From contig CAMIVR010000003.1 of assembly GCA_946402065.1 (NCBI GenBank), positions 1 to 64,000 on the forward strand: a stretch of 64,000 nt of DNA. The letters run 5' to 3'. The stretch is from an uncultured Brevibacillus sp. GTDB taxonomy: Bacteria > Bacillota > Bacilli > Brevibacillales > Brevibacillaceae. The notes below the pieces were generated by a model that searched no databases, was not told the origin of the DNA, and worked only from the letters and a program-made list of their open reading frames with translations. The translations under genes and the position numbers were made by a program. Of the stretch, positions 54,687-63,768 are shown one piece after another. Position 1 is the stretch's first letter. Each line of letters opens with the position of its first letter.

Positions 54687-56033
54687 ATGACGGAAAAAGC
54701 AGCACCGCGGGAGAAAGTCGCGATTGTAACGCTAGGATGCGAGAAGAATCTGGTAGATTCCGATATGATGGCTCATTTGATAGACGAGCGCGGGTATGAG
54801 CTGGTCGATGATCCGAATCAGGCTACAGTGGTCGTAGTGAACACCTGTGGCTTTATTGATGCAGCGAAAGAAGAGTCCGTCAATAAAATTTTGGATATGG
54901 CCGACTTGAAAGAGAAGGGCAAGCTAAAGTCGCTAGTCGTGGCCGGATGCCTGACGCAGCGCTATAAAGAAGATATTTTAAAAGAGATACCTGAGGTTGA
55001 CGGAATTGTCGGCACCGGTGATTTTATGTCGATTACTGATGTCATTACCGATTCGCTTGCCGGTAAAAGGCCGGTTTTTGTCGGGAATCCGGTGTTCACC
55101 TATGAAGAAGTGGTGAAGCGGAGAGTCAAGCAGGGGACGTTTTCCGCGTATATCAAAATTGCCGAGGGATGTGACAACGCTTGCACATTTTGCAGCATTC
55201 CGCTCATGCGGGGAGCGTTCCGCAGCCGAAGCATCGAATCGATCGTCGAAGAAGCAGAGCACCTCGTGTCACAGGGCATTGTGGAAATCAGTCTGATTGC
55301 CCAGGATTCGACGAATTACGGAACGGATCTATACGATGGCAAACTCATGCTGCCCACGCTCTTGCGCAGACTGTCCGAGGTGGAGGGGCTCGGCTGGATT
55401 CGCCTCCATTACGCTTATCCCGGCTTTTTTAGCGATGAGTTGATCGAGGAGTTTGCGACGAACCCGAAAGTCTGCAAATACATCGATATGCCGCTGCAAC
55501 ATTCAGAAGATACGATTTTAAAGCGGATGCGCCGCCCTGGCAGACAGCGTGATACGCGGGAGCTCGTCAGCAAGATTCGCGCACAGGTGCCGGATGTCGC
55601 GCTGCGCACGTCGTTAATCGTCGGCTTTCCAGGCGAAACAGAAGAGGACTTTGCCAAGCTCTGTGATTTCGTCAAGGAAATCAAGTTTGACCGCTTGGGT
55701 GTCTTTACGTATTCCAATGAGGATGATACCCCTGCTTCCCGCCTGAAAGACCATATCGATGAAGAGCTGAAAGAAAAGCGGGCCAACATGATCATGGAGA
55801 TCCAGCGGGAGATTTCAGCCGAGAAAAACGGCGAGCTGGTCGGCAAGGAGATTCCTGTCTTGATCGAACGCTACGAAGGCCGAAACGATATTTATGTCGG
55901 ACGTTCCCAATATGACGCACCGGAAATTGACGGCGAGGTTTTTGTCAGCGGGTATCAAGGCGAGCTCGGAAAAATTGTGAAAGTGAGGATTACGCATTCG
56001 TATGAATACGACCTGGCCGGGGAGGTAGTGTAA
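54687..56033 (+). CDS. rimO: Ribosomal protein S12 methylthiotransferase RimO
   Basis: Radical SAM enzyme that adds a methylthio group to an aspartate of S12. 448 residues. An N-terminal UPF0004 domain carries three cluster cysteines (TLGCEKNLVDSD, NTCGFID, VAGCLTQRY). The radical SAM motif is EGCDNACTFCSIPLMRG, and a C-terminal TRAM domain follows. KNLVDSD and the SIPLMRG context fit RimO rather than MiaB. To my knowledge B. subtilis lacks RimO, so its presence here sets this genome apart from that model. ATG follows GGAGGAAA. pgsA starts directly at the next base. Confidence 0.92.
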   Translation: MTEKAAPREKVAIVTLGCEKNLVDSDMMAHLIDERGYELVDDPNQATVVVVNTCGFIDAAKEESVNKILDMADLKEKGKLKSLVVAGCLTQRYKEDILKEIPEVDGIVGTGDFMSITDVITDSLAGKRPVFVGNPVFTYEEVVKRRVKQGTFSAYIKIAEGCDNACTFCSIPLMRGAFRSRSIESIVEEAEHLVSQGIVEISLIAQDSTNYGTDLYDGKLMLPTLLRRLSEVEGLGWIRLHYAYPGFFSDELIEEFATNPKVCKYIDMPLQHSEDTILKRMRRPGRQRDTRELVSKIRAQVPDVALRTSLIVGFPGETEEDFAKLCDFVKEIKFDRLGVFTYSNEDDTPASRLKDHIDEELKEKRANMIMEIQREISAEKNGELVGKEIPVLIERYEGRNDIYVGRSQYDAPEIDGEVFVSGYQGELGKIVKVRITHSYEYDLAGEVV

Positions 56034-56609
56034 GTGAATCTTGCCAACCGCATCACGCTTGTCCGAATTTTTCTTGTTCCCGTCGTCATGTTTTTTCTAC
56101 TCGTCAAATATGAATTCGGCATCCTCTCGATCGGGCAATTCAGCATTACCTATAATGAAATCATTGCGGCCCTGTTCTTTATCCTGGCGGCCAGCACGGA
56201 TGGACTGGACGGCTATATCGCCCGCAAGCGCAAGATCGTGACGAACCTCGGCAAGTTCCTCGACCCTTTGGCAGACAAATTGCTAATTTCCGCAGCGCTG
56301 ATTTCTCTGGTAGAGATGCAGCGGCTGGAAGCGTGGATTGCGATCGTCATCATCAGTCGCGAATTTGCCGTGACTGGCCTTCGCATGGTCGCTGCGGCCG
56401 AAGGACATGTAATTGCTGCCAGTGCTCTTGGGAAAGTGAAGACCTGGGTGCAAATCATCGCGATCGTTCCCTTGATGATCCGCAACTTCCCTTTTGAGTA
56501 CGTAGGGTTTCCCTTCTCGACAATTGCAAGCTGGGTAATGGTTGTCATCACAATCTATTCCGGATATGATTACTTTGCGAAGAATCGCCAAGTGATTAGC
56601 TATACGTAG
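56034..56609 (+). CDS. pgsA: CDP-diacylglycerol-glycerol-3-phosphate 3-phosphatidyltransferase
   Basis: Makes phosphatidylglycerol phosphate, the first committed step to phosphatidylglycerol and cardiolipin. 191 residues, several membrane helices. The CDP-alcohol transferase motif DGxxAR-x8-GxxxDxxxD is complete in DGYIARKRKIVTNLGKFLDP plus LADK. Start GTG 56034 comes immediately after the rimO stop, with GGGAGG upstream, so it is translationally coupled. Confidence 0.95.
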   Translation: MNLANRITLVRIFLVPVVMFFLLVKYEFGILSIGQFSITYNEIIAALFFILAASTDGLDGYIARKRKIVTNLGKFLDPLADKLLISAALISLVEMQRLEAWIAIVIISREFAVTGLRMVAAAEGHVIAASALGKVKTWVQIIAIVPLMIRNFPFEYVGFPFSTIASWVMVVITIYSGYDYFAKNRQVISYT

Positions 56610-56640
56610 CGATACATGGAAAAGATGGGGCTGAGAGAGA

Positions 56641-57882
56641 ATGAAAGCGGAGATTGTTGCTGTTGGCACAGAGTTGCTGTTGGGACAAATTGCCAATACG
56701 AATGCGCAGTATTTGTCCAACAAACTGGCTGAAATCGGAGTAAATGTATACTATCATTCTGTCGTGGGTGATAATGTTGACAGGCTTTCCTTGATGATCG
56801 CCGAGACAGCCAAGCGTTCTGAGCTGGTCATCTTTACAGGCGGACTGGGGCCAACGCAGGACGATTTGACGAAGGAAACCGTCGCTGCTCACCTCGGCGT
56901 TGGCTTGGTCATGGACGACGACGCGATGAGCAAAATTGAGGCGTTTTTTGTGCAGCGCAAGACGAAGATGGCGGAGAACAACCGCAAGCAGGCGCTCGTC
57001 ATCGAGGGCAGCGTCGTCTTCCCGAATGATCACGGCATGGCTCCGGGGATGGCCGTCAGGAAAAACGGAACAACCTATGTATTGCTGCCTGGTCCGCCGA
57101 GTGAGCTGTATCCGATGGTGGAGCAGTATGTGATGCCCTTTTTGATGCAGTTACTGCCGGGACAGCAGGTTTTTCACTCACGTGTGCTGCGCTTTTTTGG
57201 CATTGGCGAGTCTGCCCTGGAAGAGCGTTTATTAGACGTGATTGAAAAACAGACGAATCCGACTGTAGCTCCGTACGCAAAAGAGTTCGAGGTGATCTTG
57301 CGGATTACGGCTCGGGCTAAGACCATGGAAGAAGCGGAAGCGCTGATTGTTCCGGTGGAAGATGAAATACGTGAACGCGTGGGACAGTACGTGTACGCGG
57401 TTGGCGAAACATCACTGCATGAAGTGCTCTTTCAGACGCTTCGCGAACGCGGTGAAACGATTGCCTGTGCAGAAAGCTGTACGGGCGGGACACTGGCTTC
57501 GCTTTTGACTTCACTGGCTGGCAGCTCCAGTGTATTTGCCGGCGGCATCGTCTGCTACAGCAATCAAGCGAAGCATACGCTGCTTGATATTTCAAACGAG
57601 ATTTTAGACACTGATGGGGCAATAAGTGAAACCGTTGCAAAACAACTGGCAGAGAATGTACGCGAGAAGCTCGGTGCGACACACGCGATCTCTGTTACGG
57701 GTGTGGCTGGACCTGGCACATCGGAGGGAAAACCGGTAGGACTGGTTTATATAGGTCTGGCCAGTGAAGGAATGCCGACGGAAGTCAAGCAGATTCAGTT
57801 GGCAGGACGCCGTCATGCGATCATCGGCCGCGCGGCGAAATTTGCGATGTTTTACGCGTTGCAACGCATAAAAGAAAGGTGA
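56641..57882 (+). CDS. cinA: CinA: competence/damage-inducible protein, NMN deamidase
   Basis: 413 residues, two domains. The N-terminal MoCF/molybdopterin-binding-like pyrophosphatase domain has VGTELLLGQIANTNAQYLSN and FTGGLGPTQDDLTKE. The C-terminal CinA domain (PncC, nicotinamide-mononucleotide deamidase) has CAESCTGGTLASLLT and GVAGPGTSEGKPVG. ATG follows GGGGCTGAGAGA. Usually directly before recA; here a DEAD-box helicase lies between. Confidence 0.94.
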   Translation: MKAEIVAVGTELLLGQIANTNAQYLSNKLAEIGVNVYYHSVVGDNVDRLSLMIAETAKRSELVIFTGGLGPTQDDLTKETVAAHLGVGLVMDDDAMSKIEAFFVQRKTKMAENNRKQALVIEGSVVFPNDHGMAPGMAVRKNGTTYVLLPGPPSELYPMVEQYVMPFLMQLLPGQQVFHSRVLRFFGIGESALEERLLDVIEKQTNPTVAPYAKEFEVILRITARAKTMEEAEALIVPVEDEIRERVGQYVYAVGETSLHEVLFQTLRERGETIACAESCTGGTLASLLTSLAGSSSVFAGGIVCYSNQAKHTLLDISNEILDTDGAISETVAKQLAENVREKLGATHAISVTGVAGPGTSEGKPVGLVYIGLASEGMPTEVKQIQLAGRRHAIIGRAAKFAMFYALQRIKER

Positions 57883-57889
57883 AACAACG

Positions 57890-59473
57890 ATGACGATTTT
57901 TTCCGATTTTGCTTTACATAAAACGATTGTACAGGCTATTCACGACATGGGCTTTGAAGAGCCATCTCCGATTCAGGCAGCGTGCATCCCGAAAATTCTC
58001 GAAGGTGTGGACATGATCGGACAAGCGCAGACCGGTACGGGAAAAACCGCGGCGTTTGGCATTCCGTTGCTGGAGAAGATGACGCCGGCCAACCGGATCC
58101 AAGCGATCGTCCTGACGCCGACGAGAGAATTGGCCATCCAGGTGGCAGGTGAGCTGCGCCGGATTGCCAAGTACAAGAAAATCAAGACGCTGCCGATTTA
58201 CGGTGGTCAGTCCATCACGCACCAGATCCGTGCACTGAAGCAAGGTGTTCAGGTTGTCATCGGGACGCCTGGACGCGTGTTGGATCATTTGCGCCGCAAA
58301 ACGCTGCGCCTGGACAACGTCTCGATGCTGGTCTTGGACGAAGCGGATGAGATGCTTGACATGGGCTTTATTGAGGATATTGAAACGATCATCAATCACT
58401 TGAATGAAGAGCGGCAAACACTGCTGTTCTCGGCAACGATGCCGGTGGAAATCAAACGCCTGGCAACGCGTTACATGAAAAATCCTGAGACGGTTGCTGT
58501 AAGCCGGGAAGAAGTGACGGCGCCGCTGATCGAGCAGGTGTACTACAAAGTGTTTGAGCGCAATAAAGTGGAGAGCCTATGCCGCATTCTCGACAGTGAA
58601 GACGTCGATCTGGGGATAATTTTTTGCCGCACAAAACGCGGCGTAGACGAGCTGTCTGAGGTGCTGCAGGCACGCGGCTACCTCGCTGACGGTCTGCACG
58701 GCGACCTGTCGCAGGCACAGCGCGACAAAGTCATGAAAGCGTTCCGGGAAGGTACGATCGAGTTCCTCATTGCGACTGACGTGGCCGCCCGGGGAATTGA
58801 CGTAGGCAATGTGTCGCACGTCATTAACTTCGATATTCCCCAGGATCCGGAAAGCTACGTGCACCGCATCGGCCGTACGGGGCGAGCAGGCCGCAAAGGC
58901 ATCGCGATGACGCTGGTAACACCGCGGGAAATGCGGCAGATGATGATCATCCAGAAGCAAACCAAAGCTGCTGTCATTACCCGCAACGTGCCGACGCTGG
59001 AAGAGGTGGCTGAGCGCAAGCAGGAACAGCTGCGTGAACAGCTTGTCGAGCTGCTGGAGAGCAATGCCGTTGCAGAGATGTATGAAAAGGTCGTCGAAGG
59101 CTTGGCGCAGGAGTACTCCCTGGAAAAAATCGCTGCTGCAGCGCTTCATCTGGCGTTCCACAGTGAGCCGGGAGAGGGCGGAGAGCAGGAAGCGTACGAC
59201 TTCGGGGAGACAGGTGCTGCCAAGGGCATGGTCCGTTTCTTCCTGAATGTAGGCCGCAATGCGAATCTGAAACCGCAGGATTTGGTCCGGGAAATTTCCG
59301 AGACGGTCGGCATCCCGGGAAAAGCGGTTGGGCGTATTGACATTTTTGAGAACTTTACGTTTGTCGAAGTGCCCGATGAAGTCGCGCCGTTCGTCTATGA
59401 AGCGCTGAGACAGACGCGGATCAACGGCAAGCGGATCAATATGGAGCCGGCTAAGCCGCGAGGTAAAAGGTAA
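57890..59473 (+). CDS. DEAD-box RNA helicase with DbpA-type RNA-binding domain
   Basis: 527-residue ATP-dependent RNA helicase. Q motif (FEEPSPIQ), Walker A AQTGTGKT, PTRELAIQ, TPGR, DEAD box VLDEADEMLDMGF, SAT, then helicase-C with RGIDV and HRIGRTGRAG. The C-terminal domain (MVRFFLNVGRNANLKPQDLV through FTFVEVPDE) is the DbpA/RNA-recognition-like fold that anchors such helicases on 23S rRNA or other RNA. It starts 7 bases after cinA, so it is in the cinA operon. B. subtilis has no helicase at this place. DeaD/CshA-like and DbpA/YxiN-like roles are both possible. Confidence 0.92.
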   Translation: MTIFSDFALHKTIVQAIHDMGFEEPSPIQAACIPKILEGVDMIGQAQTGTGKTAAFGIPLLEKMTPANRIQAIVLTPTRELAIQVAGELRRIAKYKKIKTLPIYGGQSITHQIRALKQGVQVVIGTPGRVLDHLRRKTLRLDNVSMLVLDEADEMLDMGFIEDIETIINHLNEERQTLLFSATMPVEIKRLATRYMKNPETVAVSREEVTAPLIEQVYYKVFERNKVESLCRILDSEDVDLGIIFCRTKRGVDELSEVLQARGYLADGLHGDLSQAQRDKVMKAFREGTIEFLIATDVAARGIDVGNVSHVINFDIPQDPESYVHRIGRTGRAGRKGIAMTLVTPREMRQMMIIQKQTKAAVITRNVPTLEEVAERKQEQLREQLVELLESNAVAEMYEKVVEGLAQEYSLEKIAAAALHLAFHSEPGEGGEQEAYDFGETGAAKGMVRFFLNVGRNANLKPQDLVREISETVGIPGKAVGRIDIFENFTFVEVPDEVAPFVYEALRQTRINGKRINMEPAKPRGKR

Positions 59474-59571
59474 GACAAGGCATGGGCAAGACGAAGTTTT
59501 CAAGCAGTTAGCGACGGTACAGCGATGCATTGCACCACTCCCCTTGTCGCTCGCCTGAGCGTTGAACGAGG

Positions 59572-59607
59572 AGACCGCCATGGACATACGTGCACGGCGG
59601 TCTTTTT
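59572..59607 (+). terminator. Intrinsic terminator after the helicase gene
   Basis: Stem AGACCGCC / GGCGGTCT (59572-59579, 59596-59603), 16-base loop, TTTTT. It separates the cinA operon from recA, which has its own control region. Confidence 0.9.
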
Positions 59608-59691
59608 GGCTGTTACCTGTTTTCGGAACACACGTGCGCATGCAGGGAAATGTGCACTTTGGGACAAAAAGCCGGGCGCAGATCCAAAGTG

Positions 59692-59705
59692 CGAATATTT
59701 GTTCG
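59692..59705 (+). promoter_or_regulatory. LexA (SOS) box of recA
   Basis: CGAATATTTGTTCG fits the Gram-positive LexA consensus CGAAC-N4-GTTCG with one change. It ends 10 bases before the recA -35 element. Confidence 0.85.
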
Positions 59706-59715
59706 CAAAAAAAGC

Positions 59716-59745
59716 TTGGCAAAGGCTTCTATCTCATTGTATGAT
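59716..59745 (+). promoter_or_regulatory. Sigma-A promoter of recA
   Basis: TTGGCA (59716-59721), 18-base spacer, TATGAT (59740-59745), 39 bases before the recA start. Confidence 0.8.
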
Positions 59746-59784
59746 GAATACAAGAAGGAAACGAATTGAAAGGGAGTGTCAGTA

Positions 59785-60843
59785 TTGTCAGATCGTCGTG
59801 CGGCATTAGAGAGTGCGTTGCGTCAAATAGAAAAACAGTTTGGTAAAGGTTCCATCATGAAATTGGGGGATATGGCTAACGTACAGATTTCCACGATTTC
59901 CAGCGGTGCATTAGCCCTTGATATCGCCCTGGGTGTTGGCGGTTTCCCGCGCGGCAGAATTATTGAAATCTTTGGTCCCGAGTCTTCAGGTAAAACGACA
60001 GTAGCGCTGCATGCGATTGCCGAAGTGCAAAAGCAAGGCGGACAAGCAGCGTTCATCGATGCGGAGCACGCACTCGACCCTGTTTATGCGGCCAAGCTCG
60101 GCGTCAATATCGAGGAGCTCCTGCTCTCCCAGCCGGATACCGGTGAACAGGCGTTGGAAATCGCTGAGGCGCTCGTCCGTTCGGGAGCAGTTGACATCAT
60201 CGTCGTCGACTCCGTCGCAGCACTCGTACCGAAAGCAGAGATTGAAGGCGAGATGGGTGACTCGCACGTCGGCTTGCAAGCACGACTGATGTCACAAGCG
60301 CTCCGCAAGCTCTCAGGGGCTATCAATAAATCAAAGACGATTGCGATTTTCATCAACCAGTTGCGTGAAAAGGTAGGCGTCATGTTCGGCAATCCGGAAA
60401 CGACTCCAGGTGGACGCGCCTTGAAGTTCTACGCCAGCGTTCGCTTGGATGTGCGGAAAGCGGAGAGCATTAAATCCGGTAACGATGTAGTTGGTTCCAA
60501 AACGAAAATCAAGGTTGTCAAAAATAAAGTCGCTCCGCCATTCAAGACGGCTGAGGTGGACATCATGTACGGCGAAGGCATTTCGCGAGAAGGCAGCATC
60601 CTCGATATCGGCGCCGAGATCGATGTCGTCGCCAAGAGCGGTGCATGGTATTCGTTTAACGATGAGCGCCTTGGCCAGGGCCGGGAAAACTCCAAGCTGT
60701 TCCTGAAAGAAAATCAGGAGATAGCGGAACAAATCGAGGCGAAAGTACGCGAATACTACAGCCTGAATCCGAACTCGGTACCGGCTGGTGAAGCTGTAAT
60801 CGATCCTGAACAGGACGAAGAGCCCGTGTTTGACTTAGACTAG
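59785..60843 (+). CDS. recA: Recombinase RecA
   Basis: ATP-dependent strand-exchange protein and co-protease for LexA. 352 residues. [16 protein letters not shown] near the N-terminus, Walker [10 protein letters not shown] near 63, Walker [13 protein letters not shown]2 loop region [20 protein letters not shown] and an acidic C-terminal tail. The start is TTG 59785 ([14 protein letters not shown], as in B. subtilis), 8 bases after the Shine-Dalgarno AAGGGAG; GTG 59776 overlaps that site. Controlled by the LexA box upstream. recX follows. Confidence 0.97.
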   Translation: MSDRRAALESALRQIEKQFGKGSIMKLGDMANVQISTISSGALALDIALGVGGFPRGRIIEIFGPESSGKTTVALHAIAEVQKQGGQAAFIDAEHALDPVYAAKLGVNIEELLLSQPDTGEQALEIAEALVRSGAVDIIVVDSVAALVPKAEIEGEMGDSHVGLQARLMSQALRKLSGAINKSKTIAIFINQLREKVGVMFGNPETTPGGRALKFYASVRLDVRKAESIKSGNDVVGSKTKIKVVKNKVAPPFKTAEVDIMYGEGISREGSILDIGAEIDVVAKSGAWYSFNDERLGQGRENSKLFLKENQEIAEQIEAKVREYYSLNPNSVPAGEAVIDPEQDEEPVFDLD

Positions 60844-60854
60844 AGCATACGTAA

Positions 60855-60888
60855 CAGCCTGTCGGTATTCGGCAGGCTGATCCTTTTA
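60855..60888 (+). terminator. Intrinsic terminator after recA
   Basis: Stem CAGCCTG / CAGGCTG (60855-60861, 60873-60879), then ATCCTTTT. Moderate U-tract; some read-through to recX is possible. Confidence 0.75.
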
Positions 60889-61007
60889 TCTATACATATA
60901 TGCGAGCTTACAATTGCTAGTCTGGCTCGGTATGAAGGATGCATTTTCCATCGGGTGTGTGCAGCATAGCCGGTACCGGCATAGACCCGTCAGAAGGAGT
61001 GGGGAAG

Positions 61008-61646
61008 ATGGAGGGCGGAACGATTACCGCGATTCATCAGGACAGTAAAAATAAACGCAGATACCACGTCTACATCAATGATGCGTTTGCATTCGACATC
61101 CATGAAGACGTAATGGTCAAGTACGCTCTCTGGAAGGGAAAAGAGGTTGATCCCGAGCTGGGGAAAGAGATCCTCGCCGTAGAAGAGCAGAACAAGGCTT
61201 ATCAGGCGGCGTTGCGCTATTTGGGAATCAGGCCGCGGACAGCACGCCAGCTGGAAAAGTATTTGCTCGACAAGGAGTTTGCCAAAGACCTGGTACACGC
61301 TGTACGTCAGCTGTGTGAGGAGCAAGGATACATTGACGACCGTTCATTCGCCAAAATGTGGGTCAAGGAGCGATTGCTGACCAAAGCCAAAAGCCCGTTC
61401 GTCCTGCAAATGGAACTGAGGCAGAAAGGCGTGCCCCAAGAATATATCAATGAGGCATTGGAACAGATTAAAAGCGACGAAGAACTTGCCGCAGCCCGAA
61501 AACTGGTCGCGAAGAAGGTGAGACACGCAGACGAGCCAATCGATTATGAGACAGAGCGAAAATTGCTCGCCATGCTGATGCGAAAAGGCTTCTCCTCAGA
61601 TGTTATCGGACGGATCAGACGAGAGCTGAGAAGGTTCCAGGAGTAG
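61008..61646 (+). CDS. recX: RecA regulator RecX
   Basis: 212-residue helical protein that modulates RecA filaments. Three-helix repeats: YLGIRPRTARQLEKYLLDKE, LCEEQGYIDDRSFAKMWV and RKLLAMLMRKGFSSDVIGRI. The N-terminal extension (GGTITAIHQDSKNKRRYHVY) is typical of Bacillales RecX. ATG 61008 follows AGAAGGAGTGG. Directly after recA. Confidence 0.9.
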   Translation: MEGGTITAIHQDSKNKRRYHVYINDAFAFDIHEDVMVKYALWKGKEVDPELGKEILAVEEQNKAYQAALRYLGIRPRTARQLEKYLLDKEFAKDLVHAVRQLCEEQGYIDDRSFAKMWVKERLLTKAKSPFVLQMELRQKGVPQEYINEALEQIKSDEELAAARKLVAKKVRHADEPIDYETERKLLAMLMRKGFSSDVIGRIRRELRRFQE

Positions 61647-61813
61647 ATTTTACGGTAAATGCTGGAAGTGATCATGGCCTGCTTCTTGACAAGCCTTAGC
61701 AGCAAATAATAAAATAGGTTTGTATTTGTGGTGTTTCATATTCATTCGCTGTTTCATTTGCTAATTCGTAGTGGAAAAACTGAAAAACCGTGCAAACCGT
61801 ACGGGATTCAGCG

Positions 61814-61840
61814 GACCGAGTAGCATCGGTCTTGTTTTTT
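61814..61840 (+). terminator. Intrinsic terminator after recX
   Basis: Stem GACCGA / TCGGTC (61814-61819, 61826-61831), 6-base loop, TTGTTTTTT. Confidence 0.85.
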
Positions 61841-61930
61841 AGGCTCTTCTTTATGTGAAACGACAACGTAGACGGTACAGCGCGGCGTTTTCATAAAGCT
61901 GGAAAGGATCGCTTGCGGTCAGCGCTTTGT

Positions 61931-61944
61931 CCTCTGGCCAGAGG
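61931..61944 (+). repeat. 14-bp perfect palindrome upstream of rny
   Basis: CCTCTGGCCAGAGG, located between possible -35 (TTTGTC) and -10 (TAAAAC) elements, where a repressor would block transcription. Regulator unknown. Confidence 0.5.
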
Positions 61945-62120
61945 GGATAAAACGATTTGCCGTACAATAGTGAGAACGTTCCCAAGGAGTCTATGTGTGA
62001 CCTGCTCAGTGACACCGGGTATTGTCGCCTTGTGAGGATGTGCAGTGTTATCAAACAGGAATAACGAGTGCTTGGAAAGCGGGGAGATGTTACAAAGAAG
62101 GAGGTGAAAAAGACGATACT

Positions 62121-63671
62121 ATGAGTATTTTATTAAATCCTATTGTGATTATTATATTGCTCGTCGTACTTGTAGTTGGCTTTGCAGTGGGGTACTTCAT
62201 GCGCAAGTCATTTGCCGAAGCCAAGATCTCCAGTGCTGAAGAAGCTGCCAAGCAGATCGTTGAAGAAGCGAAACGCGATGCGGAAGCGGTCAAAAAAGAG
62301 AAAATTCTCGAGGCAAAAGACGAAGTGCACAAATTGCGTTCGGAAGCAGATAATGAAATCCGCGAGCGGCGTAATGAAATTCAGCGCCAGGAGCGACGCA
62401 TTCTGCAAAAAGAAGAATCTCTCGACAAGAAGCTGGAACAGCTCGAACGCAAAGAGGGAGATTTGGTAGAGCGCGAAAAGGCAACCAGCGAGCTACAAAG
62501 TAAAGCTGAGCAATTATATAAAGAGCAAGTAGCAGAATTAGAACGGATTTCCGGTTTGACGCAAGAAGAAGCAAAAACCATTATCTTGTCAAATGTAGAG
62601 AATACCGTCCGCCACGAAATGGCGATCATGATCAAAGAGATAGAGACGCAAGCAAAAGAGGAAGCAGACAAAAAAGCTCGAGAAATTATTTCGACAGCGA
62701 TTCAGCGCTGCTCCGCAGACCACGTTGCAGAGACTACCGTCTCTGTGGTCACTTTGCCTAATGATGAAATGAAAGGCCGGATCATTGGCCGCGAGGGCCG
62801 AAATATCCGCGCTCTGGAAACATTGACGGGAATCGATTTGATTATTGATGATACGCCTGAAGCGGTCATCCTCTCAGGCTTTGATCCGATTCGTCGAGAA
62901 ATTGCCAAAACCGCTCTCGATAAGCTCGTAGCCGATGGTCGCATCCATCCGGCCAGAATCGAGGAGATGGTTGACAAGGCTCGACGTGAGGTAGATGAGC
63001 GTATTCGCGAATACGGGGAGCAGGCAACATTTGAGACGGATGTTCATGGGTTGCATCCGGATTTGATCAAGATTTTGGGACGTTTGCGTTACCGTACGAG
63101 CTATGGACAAAATGTGCTGAAGCATTCTATGGAAGTAGCGCATCTCACCGGTCTGATGGCTGCCGAGATGAAAGAAGATGTCAAATTGGCCAAACGCGCC
63201 GGTCTCTTGCACGATATCGGAAAAGCGATTGACCATGAAGTTGAAGGCTCTCATGTGGAAATTGGCGTAGAGTTGGCCAAAAAATACGGTGAGCACCCTG
63301 TTGTCATCAACAGTATTGCATCCCATCACGGGGATACGGAGCCAACCTCTGTCATCTCCATGCTGGTCGGCGCGGCTGACGCACTTTCCGCAGCCCGTCC
63401 GGGAGCTCGACGTGAAACGTTGGAGACGTACATCAAACGTCTCGAGAAGCTCGAAGAGATCTCCGAGTCATTCGAAGGTGTTGAAAAATCGTATGCCATT
63501 CAAGCGGGTCGCGAGATTCGCGTGATGGTCCAGCCTGAAAAGGTTGACGATGCGGAAGCCGTACGATTAGCGAGAGATATTACCAAGCGAATTGAAAATG
63601 AACTCGATTACCCAGGTCATATCAAGGTTACAGTTATCCGGGAAACCAGAGCAGTCGAGTACGCAAAATAA
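62121..63671 (+). CDS. rny: Ribonuclease Y
   Basis: Membrane-anchored endoribonuclease that starts mRNA decay in Bacillota. 516 residues: one N-terminal membrane helix ([20 protein letters not shown]), a long coiled coil (~30-190), KH domain ([20 protein letters not shown]), HD metal-dependent catalytic domain ([18 protein letters not shown]) and a conserved C-terminus ending [15 protein letters not shown] 62121 is the only sensible start; AAGGAGGTGA lies 13 bases before it. Acts with RNase J and PNPase, both also in this window. Confidence 0.97.
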   Translation: MSILLNPIVIIILLVVLVVGFAVGYFMRKSFAEAKISSAEEAAKQIVEEAKRDAEAVKKEKILEAKDEVHKLRSEADNEIRERRNEIQRQERRILQKEESLDKKLEQLERKEGDLVEREKATSELQSKAEQLYKEQVAELERISGLTQEEAKTIILSNVENTVRHEMAIMIKEIETQAKEEADKKAREIISTAIQRCSADHVAETTVSVVTLPNDEMKGRIIGREGRNIRALETLTGIDLIIDDTPEAVILSGFDPIRREIAKTALDKLVADGRIHPARIEEMVDKARREVDERIREYGEQATFETDVHGLHPDLIKILGRLRYRTSYGQNVLKHSMEVAHLTGLMAAEMKEDVKLAKRAGLLHDIGKAIDHEVEGSHVEIGVELAKKYGEHPVVINSIASHHGDTEPTSVISMLVGAADALSAARPGARRETLETYIKRLEKLEEISESFEGVEKSYAIQAGREIRVMVQPEKVDDAEAVRLARDITKRIENELDYPGHIKVTVIRETRAVEYAK

Positions 63672-63700
63672 AGTGGCGTTTGCCACTTTATTTATTTCTC
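63666..63700 (+). terminator. Intrinsic terminator overlapping the rny stop
   Basis: 12-bp perfect stem AAATAAAGTGGC / GCCACTTTATTT (63666-63677, 63682-63693) with GTTT loop; the TAA stop lies inside the left arm. T/C-rich tail. Confidence 0.85.
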
Positions 63701-63768
63701 TCCTTTACTTCCCGTTATATTTGTACATACTCTATATAGAAGGAAACGTGTTGAATGAGGTGGATCGA

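Larger units (their letters stand above)
61647..62120 (+). other. 474-base intergenic stretch between recX and rny
   Basis: No gene seen. It contains the recX terminator, a 14-bp palindrome CCTCTGGCCAGAGG (61931-61944) and the rny leader. A weak promoter-like pair, TTTGTC (61927-61932) and TAAAAC (61948-61953), flanks the palindrome. The Shine-Dalgarno of rny is strong but unusually far (about 13 bases) from its ATG. Confidence 0.6.
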
